NCBI GenBank assembly: GCA_963818855.1
Contig: CAWFUH010000017.1
Span: 682,001 to 746,000 of the forward strand
Length of the DNA stretch: 64,000 nucleotides
Source of the DNA: Bog-159 sp963818855
GTDB taxonomy: Bacteria > Acidobacteriota > Terriglobia > Bryobacterales > Bryobacteraceae
Reading direction: 5' to 3'
Below are positions 1 through 7,744 of this stretch, one piece after another. Below the pieces are notes generated by a model. The model did no database searches, had not been told where the DNA came from, and was given only the letters and a program-made list of their open reading frames with translations. How positions within the stretch are numbered: position 1 is the stretch's first letter; each line of letters opens with the position of its first letter. Position numbers and translations under genes: made by a program.

Positions 1-1
1 T

Positions 2-448
2 GTGAACGGCCAGACCAGCGCGCCGCAAACCGTAAACCTCGCGCCGTTTGCACCGGCCATCTTCACGATGGATGCAAGCGGCGGCGGACAGGGCGCGATT
101 CTGGATGCCGGGTACCGGCTGGTGGATTCGTCGAATCCGGCGAATCCGGGACACACGGTTCAGGTCTTTTGTACGGGCCTCGGGGCTGTGACTAATCAGC
201 CGGCGACTGGTCATCCGGCGCAGAGCAACCCGCTGGCCAAAACCACTACGACGCCCATGGTAACCGTCAACGGCGGGTACGCAGAGGTCCCGTTTGCGGG
301 GCTTGCGCCCGGCCTGGTAGGCGCGTACCAGGTGAACGTTCTGGTGCCCGGCACCGCGTCCTCGCAGGGGGTGGCTCAGGAGGTGCCAGTGGTCATCTCA
401 ATTGGCGGCGCTATATCGAACACGGCGACCATGTGGGTCCGCCAGTGA
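2..448 (+). CDS. C-terminal part of a TIGR03437-type secreted protein (5' end outside window)
   Basis: The reading frame is open from the window edge, so the N-terminus is missing and the true start is not visible. The 148 visible residues match the layout of the TIGR03437 C-terminal domain that is very abundant in Solibacter: an APAIFT motif near residue 16, a central segment with VFCTGLGAV, a VTVNGGYAEVPFAG stretch, and the ending AYQVNVLVPG followed by VPVVISIGG. In that family the domain sits at the end of long secreted or surface proteins, often after beta-propeller or Ig-like repeats; its role is unknown. The stop is at 446-448 and no gene follows for several hundred bases. Confidence 0.8.
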   Translation: MNGQTSAPQTVNLAPFAPAIFTMDASGGGQGAILDAGYRLVDSSNPANPGHTVQVFCTGLGAVTNQPATGHPAQSNPLAKTTTTPMVTVNGGYAEVPFAGLAPGLVGAYQVNVLVPGTASSQGVAQEVPVVISIGGAISNTATMWVRQ

Positions 449-823
449 AGGCGGAGCCGCACGGCCAGGCTTTCCTTGCTGATGAAGTGCTCTGCTAGAA
501 ACGGATCGCCGAGCGGATGTTCACGGCTGTGGGCATCTGACAACAAATCATCACAGCCTCAACCTTCTCGCTAACTACGAGGACAGAATCCCAATTCATC
601 GAGCGAAACCCAAATGACGGGTAAAGGCTTCCAGAAGGCGGTGCGGATACTCCAATAAACTCAGCGAACTACGGCAATTGTGGTATTGGACGGGTGGTCA
701 AAAGTGGATCATTTTGAAATGAGGCTTGCTGTGAGTCACCCTAGAATGTGCATGGTGCGGCCGGGAAATCTTAATGCTGAGAGACGGTGCGGCCTCGACG
801 CCGCAACTCGATGAAGTGATCGC
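449..823. other. Non-coding stretch, nothing recognised
   Basis: I see no frame with a recognisable protein, no RNA gene and no clear terminator hairpin. The stretch may contain the promoter of the decayed VWFA-family gene that follows. Confidence 0.5.
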
Positions 824-2471
824 TTGACACACTTGCGGAAGGTGGCTCGACGAGGGAACGGCATGACCCGTAGGCCTAATCCGTCGGCCTGTTTTGGACT
901 GCGAACAAGACCGGGAGGGCTGGCAAAATGGGTGCGCGCGCTGAAAACGGCTCGGGAATCAATCACGGGATGTTGCGCCATCGTCGCCATCGAATTCGTT
1001 CTCGCGATGCCGTTGTTCGACACAACCGCAAACGCCGGCACGGCGAAGGAACAACAAACTGCGGAAACAATGACTTGGCTCGACGTGGCGGCGCTCGACC
1101 GTCATAGCCAACCTATGATTGATTTGAACCAGGACGATTTTTCAGGTGTACGACGACGGAAAGACCCAACGGATCGTGTATTTTCGCCCTCCTGCGAGCG
1201 TGAGACTAAAACTGGCAACGGTCGTCCCGCACGAGTTTGGCAACCGGGGCGAAGCCGGAATTTCGCCGCCGACGGTAATTCTTCTTGATCTTCTAAACGC
1301 GAGGTTCATGGTACGGTATGCGGGCTGGCAAGAGGTCATCCGCGCGTTGCAGACTCTCAAATCGCCTGACAGCGTTTACCTACACCTTCTTACGATACAC
1401 GGCGCTCTGCATCCGGTCCATCCGTTATCGCTCACACCGGCGGGCAATCCTGCGCGCCCGTCTTGGACCGCGAACTGAAGAAGCGCTGAATCGGCTAATG
1501 CGAGAGGAATCTGGTCTGAGGGCTATTGAGGAACAGGATCCGCTTTTGCGAACCTCATGGACCTACAAGGCGTTGAACGAACTGGGAGACTCGATGGCGG
1601 CGTTTCCGGGTCGCAAAAGCCTGGTCTGGATCTCGCACGGAGTTCCGGCTTCGTTTTCTCTTGTCGGGAACCAATGGTTCGATTCTGCGCCATACCTGCG
1701 GGCACTGTCCGCTAATTTCGCCCGGACGCGCATCGCTGTGTACACAGTAAACCAGTGGGCGGATGGCGTTGGCGTACCAAGCAGTTTGACTACGCAGACG
1801 CACGGACAGGTATCCGCTCTGACGGGTGCCGGACGTACGCCTGCGATCACACCGAAGTCGCGATTACGGGGGCCATCGGTGACGCCGGCGCCTGCTATGC
1901 GATCGGGTATTTCCCGCAATCGGAGAAGTCGCACGGCAAGTTTCACAAGATCCACGTTACGATTGATCGGCCAGGCCTGCGAGCGCAAGTCCAACAGGGT
2001 TATTACGCGGACCGTGCGCCGCTGTCGCCCCAAGCCCGGACCGCGGCGATCCTACGCCAGGCGGCGGCGCGCTTGCCTGACGATCCGGGGATCGGTCTGC
2101 AGGCGTCGCTGTCCGCGCTCGGCGATTCTCCGGCAGCCATGCATTTACGGATTCGCGTCGATGCTGCAGACCTGCTGCTCTCTGCGCAGGATCGCCGCTA
2201 CAGCGGGCAGATCGAGCTGGCCGTTGCCGGCTACACCGATGACGGGCCGCAGGAACTGGTCCCTCCCGCTCCCATCGATTTAACGATCACGGAGGAGGAA
2301 CGCGACAGGTACTTCAAAGACGGTCTCGAGTTGACCAGGGACCTCTCCCTCGACGGCAGAATTCGCGCGATGCGCATCTTCCTGGTCAACCGGCGCTCAG
2401 GCGCCAGCGGGTCCCTGACCATTTCCTTGGCTGCAAGCAGTGACACTGCCAGCCAAACCCCGCCCAGTTGA
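824..2471 (+). pseudogene. Broken VWFA-related acidobacterial domain protein
   Basis: Pieces of one protein lie in consecutive but different frames. Frame 2 carries a possible signal segment and a start of domain, WLDVAALDRHSQPMIDLNQDDF (22 residues from about 1076). Frame 3 continues with VYDDGKTQRIVYFR from 1146, frame 1 carries WTYKALNELGDSMAAFPGRK and LVWISHGVPASF near 1560-1660, and frame 3 again carries ACYAIGYFPQ and the C-terminus to 2471. This order matches the TIGR03436 VWFA-related family of acidobacteria (a von Willebrand A-like secreted domain with a conserved YDDGK motif and a GRKSLVW strand). At least three frameshifts are needed, the first next to the T-run at about 1139-1142. 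The gene is therefore inactive, unless sequencing errors are responsible. The exact start is uncertain. Confidence 0.75.
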
Positions 2472-2778
2472 TCCGCGTACTGCGCACAGCAATGGGCGTT
2501 GGCGGCCTGCCAGCACCTTTAACGTCGAAATGCCATCCGCCAGCACGCGAATCGGGCGCGAACCTCGCTCGGGACAAAATGGTCTCCCGCCCCTGAGATA
2601 CAACCTGCGGCTCGGCGCACACGCGAGCAGCGTCGTGCGCGATCGGCCGCGAGAGTGCCCTTGTTCTCGACGGCGGTGTAGCCCGAGACTGTCGGCAGCG
2701 GGGAGACGCAGGCACATGCGGCCACGCTGTCGATCAGCGTGAGGGCCCAGCTATCTGGACCGTGCCCATCGGATTGAG
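2472..2778. other. No recognisable gene
   Basis: Between the decayed VWFA gene and the recombinase remnant, no frame resembles a known protein. It may be further decayed recombinase sequence, since the remnant that follows lacks its catalytic N-terminal part. Confidence 0.4.
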
Positions 2779-3060
2779 CAGCTGCGGGCACGGGCTCTTC
2801 CGGACGTCAAGGACAACTTCCTCGAATCGCTGGATAAAGAGGGTCGGGAGTGAACATCCAGAACATATTACGTACGGCCCGCAGTTCGTGAGCTATACCC
2901 AGGCGCACTTCCGCACCACCGACCCGGCCGGCAAGCGCATGATCGCGAATCGCTACCTGGAATCGCCAAGCAGGAGCGCACGAAAGCCCGCCTGGTGACG
3001 GCGCGCGCTAAGGTTAAGCGGCTGGGGCGGCCGTGGAAGGTGTTTAACCCGAACGCAATC
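2779..3060 (+). pseudogene. Remnant of a serine recombinase / resolvase
   Basis: Three short pieces follow each other as in a resolvase. Frame 1 has LPDVKDNFLESLDKEG (to a stop near 2853). Frame 2 then has FVSYTQAHFRTTDPAGKRMI, matching the family segment that normally reads like 'TTTPAGRMM'. Frame 1 resumes with KQERTKARLVTARAKVKRLG and RPWKVFN, which matches the family's 'ERTRAGLARARAQGKRLGRP' linker before the DNA-binding domain. The catalytic N-terminal serine region is absent and there are two frame changes, so this is a scar of a past mobile element. Mobile origin is inferred from the family, since no ends or repeats are visible. Confidence 0.65.
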
Positions 3061-3121
3061 AGAGTGTCAGGTACACATGACCGCTCGTTCCAGCGTATGC
3101 TATTGGTTTCGAGGATAGGAA

Positions 3122-3595
3122 TTGCGAACAATCTCGAAGAAGACGAAGTATGCGCTGGATGCGCTCTACGTGCTGAGCCGGCACTACGGCAAAGGGCCCA
3201 CGCGTGTCCATACGGTGGCGGACGACGAATCTATCCCGCTCAAGTTCCTGCAGGCCATATTGTTGGAGCTGCGAAATCGGGGTTTAGTGACGAGCAAGAA
3301 GGGCCCCGTCGGTGGGTTTGAGCTGAGCCGGCCGCCGGCGGATATCACGGTGGGATCGGTTATCCGAATGATCGAAGGTCCGTTGGCGCCACTGCCTTGC
3401 GCGCGGGAAACCAATTATCGTCGCTGCGACGAGTGTAAGGATGAGCTAACCTGCGGAACGCGCATCGTGATGCGGCGCGTGCGCGACGCCATGGCGCACA
3501 TCCTGGACAGTACTACACTGGCGGACGTGATTCACGAAGTGGATAGGGCCAAGGAGTTGGAAGCGCGAGGCGTCACCGTGGCCGTCAATATCTGA
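3122..3595 (+). CDS. Rrf2-family transcriptional regulator with cysteine cluster
   Basis: A 157-residue protein of usual Rrf2 length. The start is a TTG at 3122, preceded by GAGGATAGGA; the family's typical opening (SKKTKYALDALYVLSRH) begins right after it, which supports this choice. Residues 1-80 form the winged helix, with the Rrf2 signature LKFLQAILLELRNRGLVTSK and GPVGGFELSRP. Four cysteines in the pattern C-x9-C-x2-C-x6-C (about residues 97-118) resemble the Fe-S or redox-sensing cluster of IscR/NsrR-like members. It would bind DNA as a dimer and respond to iron-sulphur or redox state; targets are not visible. The nearest genes are convergent. Confidence 0.88.
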   Translation: MRTISKKTKYALDALYVLSRHYGKGPTRVHTVADDESIPLKFLQAILLELRNRGLVTSKKGPVGGFELSRPPADITVGSVIRMIEGPLAPLPCARETNYRRCDECKDELTCGTRIVMRRVRDAMAHILDSTTLADVIHEVDRAKELEARGVTVAVNI

Positions 3596-3779
3596 CCGGG
3601 CAGAATAGGGCCGTCGAAACAGGTGACGCAGTTAAAACCGGCCTGCCACAAAACACGCGTAGTTGAACACCCGGGACAAGAATCACTTCCGGCATCGCCG
3701 GACTCGTCCCAATAAATACAGTCCGCCTTTGGCTTAGGCAAAAACCGACGACGCGGCGGCGAATTCGCTTTACGATTCC

Positions 3780-4058
3780 TCACGGTGGTGTTTTCCGCTC
3801 GGCGAGCATCTTCCCGTAGGCATCCAGGAGTTGCCTTCGGGCCTTCTTGCCTAGGGGCTCGGGCAGTTCGGTAGGCCGGTAATGACGGCAGAGGTCTATC
3901 GTCTTGCGGAGGCTCTCGGTAAACTCGATGCAAGGCGGGCAGCCAGCAAGGTGAGTCTCGATCTCCTGGCAGGCGTCGGGTGGAAGCTCCAGGTTCAGAT
4001 ACTCCGACAGCAGTGAAAAGATCTCCTTGCATTTCTCATGGCGTTCGTGCGATTCCAT
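3780..4058 (-). CDS. Zinc-finger anti-sigma factor
   Basis: About 92 residues, read from the ATG at 4058. An upstream in-frame ATG would lie deep inside the sigma gene, so the start 10 bp after the sigma stop is preferred; a GAGGCGGATGAG stretch precedes it. The pattern CKEIFSLLSEYLNLELPPDA then CQEIETHLAGCPPC is the anti-sigma zinc-binding motif (H-x3-C-x2-C). There is no clear transmembrane helix, so it looks like a soluble anti-sigma factor that sequesters the ECF sigma factor encoded just upstream and may release it on thiol or zinc stress. The last residues (KTPP) carry no known motif. Confidence 0.82.
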   Translation of the reverse strand: MESHERHEKCKEIFSLLSEYLNLELPPDACQEIETHLAGCPPCIEFTESLRKTIDLCRHYRPTELPEPLGKKARRQLLDAYGKMLAERKTPP

Positions 4059-4068
4059 CTCATCCGCC

Positions 4069-4695
4069 TCATGTGTCAGTGGCAAGAGCCGGCATTCGGC
4101 CATCGGTCCGCAGATATTCATCCAGCATTTGGCGGACGGCCAAACGGGCGCGATGCAAGCGCGTCTTGACGACATCCTCCGTCAGATCGAGGATCTGGGC
4201 GGTCTCGATCGTGGATAATTCCTCCACATCCCGCAGCAAGATTACGGCCCGATAGTTTTCCGGCAGGGCGCTGATTGCGCCATCCAGCACTGCCTTCAAT
4301 TCCGATTGCAGGACCTGACGATCGGGCAATCGGGACCAATCGGCGATTTGGAGCCTGACGTGGCCGCCCTCGTGGTCCATCGCTGGGAGGAAGCCGTCGA
4401 GCGATAGCTCCTGCGTTGGCGCGAACACGCTCTTCCGCCGCTTCATCAGGCAGGCGTTCTTGGCGATTCGAAAAACCCATGGACGCACGCGCTCGGGTTC
4501 GCGGAGATCTTCGAAATTCTCGAACACTTTGAGCAATGTCTCCTGCGCCACTTCCTCGGCATCTTCGCGCTGCCCGCACATCAGCCAACTGTAATGGAAG
4601 ATCTTGGTCCGGAAATGTTCCACAAAGCGGTCAAACGCTTCTGGCTTTCCAGCAATCAATTCCCGCGCGAGTTCAACTTCGTTTTCGCGTTCCAA
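4069..4695 (-). CDS. ECF-type RNA polymerase sigma factor
   Basis: 208 residues. Region 2 spans about 25-95 with FHYSWLMCGQREDAEEVAQE and VRPWVFRIAKNAC; region 4 spans about 138-195 with LPENYRAVILLRDVEELSTI and a helix-turn-helix ending in VVKTRLHRARLAVR. It directs RNA polymerase to stress promoters. It lies 40 bp behind the OsmC gene and 10 bp before a zinc-finger anti-sigma gene, all on the minus strand, so the three probably form one transcript. The OsmC neighbour hints at an oxidative or thiol stress regulon; this is inference. Its own promoter was not identified. Confidence 0.92.
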   Translation of the reverse strand: MERENEVELARELIAGKPEAFDRFVEHFRTKIFHYSWLMCGQREDAEEVAQETLLKVFENFEDLREPERVRPWVFRIAKNACLMKRRKSVFAPTQELSLDGFLPAMDHEGGHVRLQIADWSRLPDRQVLQSELKAVLDGAISALPENYRAVILLRDVEELSTIETAQILDLTEDVVKTRLHRARLAVRQMLDEYLRTDGRMPALATDT

Positions 4696-4735
4696 AGCCC
4701 GGCCCGCTTCTAATTGTAGCGGGCTTGGCGATGTG

Positions 4736-5143
4736 CTAGACCGGTGCCAGCACCGCCTGATTGACCGCGATTTCGATGTGCGGCAATCCCAACAGCGTGT
4801 TGTGAATCAAACATGCTTTTACGGCGCGCAGGATGCCCGCTTGATGACGATCGTCCAGGCCGGGGGCCGTCACCTCGATCCGGAAAGACGCCAGGCGGGC
4901 AGGCTGCGTTGCTTTCTCCGCGTTAACGCGCACCTCTAAGTCGCCGGCAGGCAATCCCCGCGTCTTCAAGTACTGTGCGGCGTAATAAGCGGCGCACGTC
5001 GCCAGCGACGCCAACAGGAATTCCGGCGGCGACATGCCTTCGTCCGAGCCGCCGTTATCGAGAGGCAGATCGCAAATCACCCGATGGCCGCGTGCCGCGA
5101 CTTCGAACTTCGAATTCCCGAGATAGTGAGCCGATACTTCCAT
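4736..5143 (-). CDS. OsmC/Ohr-family protein
   Basis: 135 residues, the usual OsmC length. Characteristic features are the early EVAARGHRVICDLP strand, GMSPPEFLLASLATCAAYYA near residues 36-55 (with the conserved cysteine in ATCA) and a later AVKACLIHNTL holding a second cysteine near residue 113. OsmC/Ohr proteins use two such cysteines to reduce organic hydroperoxides or similar electrophiles in the cytoplasm. The neighbouring sigma and anti-sigma genes suggest stress-controlled expression. It diverges from the efflux operon across about 106 bp, which must hold both promoters. Confidence 0.88.
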   Translation of the reverse strand: MEVSAHYLGNSKFEVAARGHRVICDLPLDNGGSDEGMSPPEFLLASLATCAAYYAAQYLKTRGLPAGDLEVRVNAEKATQPARLASFRIEVTAPGLDDRHQAGILRAVKACLIHNTLLGLPHIEIAVNQAVLAPV

Positions 5144-5249
5144 GAAATCTCCCTTGCTGCCTCATAATGATGCAAGTGCCCCGAAAAGGTGACGCCAGGT
5201 GACGCACTGTCACCTGCACGCGCCAACTGCATCCTGGAAACCAGAAGCA

Positions 5250-6599
5250 ATGAAGAAAATACTGCTCGTGCTGGTCTTGTGGTCGGTGCCGGGTGGGGCA
5301 CAAGACGCAATGTCGCTAAAAGACGCAGTCCGCCTGGCGCTGGAGAAGAATAAGTCCATGGAGGCCTCCGTCGCCGCACGCAAGGCGGCGGAAAGCCGCA
5401 TCGCCGAGGCCCGGGGCGGCTACTTGCCGAAGGTCAACTATTCCGAATCCTGGGCCCGCAGCGACAATCCGATTTTTGTATTCTCCTCTTTGCTGACGCA
5501 GCACCAATTCGGCGAGCAGAACTTCCAGATTGGGCCGCTGAACCGCCCCGATTTCCTGAATAATTTCCAATCGCAAATCACGGCGGACGAAACGGTCTAC
5601 GACGGGGGTCAGACCAGGCACGCCCTGCGCTCGGCCGAGTTGACGAAAGACCTCGCCAGCGAGGAGGGCCGGCGCACCCAGATGGAAGTGATCGCCACCG
5701 TGATCCAATCCTATCACGACAGCCTTTTGGGCGTGGAACAACTCAATGCCACCAACCAGGCCATGCGTTCGGCGGAGGCCGACCTCGACCGTGCCCAAGC
5801 GGTCCGGGCCGCGGGGATGTCCACCGATGCCGACGTGCTCTCCATCCGCGTGCATCTGGCCGGTGTCCGCGAGCAACAGATCCGGCGCGCGGCCGATCTC
5901 GACGTGGCTCGCGCGGCGCTGAACGACGCGCTGGGTCTGCCGCTGGACACGCCCCACACTCTGAGCATGCGGCTCGCGCCCCTGAATCTCCCGCCGGGTC
6001 TGCTGACGGATTATGAAAGGAATGCTGTCGCGGGCAGACCCGAGGCGCGTCTGGCAATACTGGCCACCAGCCGGGCCGGGAACCAGGTGGCCGCGGCGCA
6101 CGGCAGCCTTCTGCCGCAGGTAAACGTTCACGCCGCGTTCGAGGCCGACCGGCAGAGCTTCTACGATAAGGGAGGCGCAAACTGGCTGGTTTCGATCGGG
6201 CTGCGCTGGAACCTGTTCAACGGCTTTAGCGACAAGGCGCGCATCGAGGAAAGCCGGTTCGCGCTGCGCCGAAGCGAGGCCGAGCGGGAGCGCGCCAGTT
6301 CCGCCATACGGCTTCAGGTTCGCCGGGCGTACGCCGATCTCTCCGCCGCCGAGCAGCGCATCGAGGTGGCAAAGGCGTCCGTCGCGGAGGCGGAAGAAAG
6401 TCTGCGCATCACGCAGAACCGCTACGCAAGCGGTATGAGCAATGTTACCGACCTGCTTCGCACCGAGACGGCAGTGCTCGAAGCGCGGACCCGGCACTTG
6501 ACCGCCATACACGACCAGCGCATTTCCGCTGCAATGCTGGAACTGGCGGCCGGCACGCTGACGGTGGATTCGGAAGTTCTGAACGAGGGATCTCGATGA
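5250..6599 (+). CDS. TolC-family outer-membrane efflux protein
   Basis: 449 residues from the ATG at 5250, which begins a clear signal peptide (MKKILLVLVLWSVPGGAQ). An upstream in-frame ATG at 5199 would put charged residues before the signal and is less likely. The mature protein has two OEP repeats: LKDAVRLALEKNKSMEASVA with GYLPKVNYSESW in the first half, and LPQVNVHAAFEADRQ, then LRWNLFNGFSDKARIEESR in the second, followed by coiled-coil helices to the end. It would form the outer-membrane channel of the tripartite pump encoded by the next two genes; its stop overlaps the next start (ATGA). Confidence 0.92.
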   Translation: MKKILLVLVLWSVPGGAQDAMSLKDAVRLALEKNKSMEASVAARKAAESRIAEARGGYLPKVNYSESWARSDNPIFVFSSLLTQHQFGEQNFQIGPLNRPDFLNNFQSQITADETVYDGGQTRHALRSAELTKDLASEEGRRTQMEVIATVIQSYHDSLLGVEQLNATNQAMRSAEADLDRAQAVRAAGMSTDADVLSIRVHLAGVREQQIRRAADLDVARAALNDALGLPLDTPHTLSMRLAPLNLPPGLLTDYERNAVAGRPEARLAILATSRAGNQVAAAHGSLLPQVNVHAAFEADRQSFYDKGGANWLVSIGLRWNLFNGFSDKARIEESRFALRRSEAERERASSAIRLQVRRAYADLSAAEQRIEVAKASVAEAEESLRITQNRYASGMSNVTDLLRTETAVLEARTRHLTAIHDQRISAAMLELAAGTLTVDSEVLNEGSR

Positions 6600-7744
6600 C
6601 GAAGACTTTCCTGGTATTGGTTCCGGCCGCGATCTGGCTGGCGGGGTGCGGCAGCGCGCCGCCTGAGAAGCGCGACGGCTCATTGGTACCCGCGATCGCC
6701 GTGTCCACGATGACGGCAGCCATCGAGGCATGGCCTCAGACCTATGAGGCGGCGGGTACGGTGCGTGCCCGCACGTCGGCTGTGATCTCCGCGAAGTTGA
6801 TGAGTTACGTGCGCGAAGTGAAGGTGCAGGCCGGCGACCGCGTTCGCGAAGGCCAGACGCTGGTGACGCTCGATACGCGCGATCTGGACATCGGTTCGCG
6901 CCGCGCAGAAGCCGCCCGCGAGGAAGTTCGTACTGCGGTGCCCGAGGCAGATGGCGCCGTCGAGGCCGCGATGGCCAATCTCGACCTGGCGCAGGTGACG
7001 CATGGCCGCATGCAGGACCTCTTTCAAAAAAAGTCGATCTCGAACCAGGAGTTCGACGAGTCGTCGGCCAGGCTCAAAGCCGCGCAGGCGGCCTATGAGA
7101 TGGCACAGGCGCGGCGTATCCAACTGAACTCCAAGCTCGCACAAGCAGATCAGGAGGTGCGCGCCGCCGACGTGACGCGCAGCTACGCCGAGGTGCTGGC
7201 GCCCTTCGCCGGCGTGGTGGTCTCCAAGTCGGTCGATCCCGGAAGTCTCGCCCAACCCGGCGTGCCGCTGTTGACCATCGAACGCGAAGGCGCCTTCCGC
7301 CTCGAAGCGCAAGTGGAAGAGGCTCACCTGGGGGCCGTTCGGGTGGGCCAGCCGGTCTCGGTCGCCTTGGACGGCGTTGATCGCACGCTCGATGCACGGC
7401 TCTCCGAAATCGTGCCGGCGGTGGATGCGGCCTCGCGGGCTTACACCGTCAAGATCGATCTGCCTGCGCTGACGGCGATTCGGTCGGGCCTCTTCGGTCG
7501 CGCGACTTTCCAACTCGGAAGCCGGCCGCTGCTGGCGATTCCCGCAAGCGCAGTCACCGAGCGCGGTCAACTGCAATCGGTGCTCATTGCGGACAACGGC
7601 ATCGCCCGCACGCGCCTGATCACGGCTGGACAGAAAGTCAAAGACCGGGTTGAGGTGCTGTCCGGCCTTACCGCCGGTGAGAAGGTGATCTTCCCGGTTC
7701 CGCGAGGCCTTTCCGACGGATCCCGAGTGGAGGTTCGGCCGTGA
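6596..7744 (+). CDS. RND efflux periplasmic adaptor (HlyD/MFP family) lipoprotein
   Basis: 382 residues, start ATG overlapping the stop of the channel gene by 4 nt. The N-terminus ends in a lipobox (LAGC, Cys18), so it is probably an inner-membrane-anchored lipoprotein. A lipoyl half-motif (SAVISAKLMSYVREVKVQAG), a long helical hairpin (about residues 100-190), the second half ADVTRSYAEVLAPFAGVVVS and a beta-barrel/membrane-proximal region follow in order. It bridges the inner-membrane pump and the TolC-like channel. The substrate cannot be read from the sequence. Confidence 0.92.
   Translation: MTKTFLVLVPAAIWLAGCGSAPPEKRDGSLVPAIAVSTMTAAIEAWPQTYEAAGTVRARTSAVISAKLMSYVREVKVQAGDRVREGQTLVTLDTRDLDIGSRRAEAAREEVRTAVPEADGAVEAAMANLDLAQVTHGRMQDLFQKKSISNQEFDESSARLKAAQAAYEMAQARRIQLNSKLAQADQEVRAADVTRSYAEVLAPFAGVVVSKSVDPGSLAQPGVPLLTIEREGAFRLEAQVEEAHLGAVRVGQPVSVALDGVDRTLDARLSEIVPAVDAASRAYTVKIDLPALTAIRSGLFGRATFQLGSRPLLAIPASAVTERGQLQSVLIADNGIARTRLITAGQKVKDRVEVLSGLTAGEKVIFPVPRGLSDGSRVEVRP

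Noticed and set aside
3532..4032. Alternative minus-strand frame over the anti-sigma gene
   Set aside because: The other frame has the zinc-finger motif and proper spacing to the sigma gene; this one has no motif.
5316..6731. 471-codon open frame on the minus strand opposite the TolC-like gene
   Set aside because: It is antisense to a clear efflux protein; the composition (many Arg, Gly, His) is typical of a shadow frame in high-GC DNA and no motif is present.
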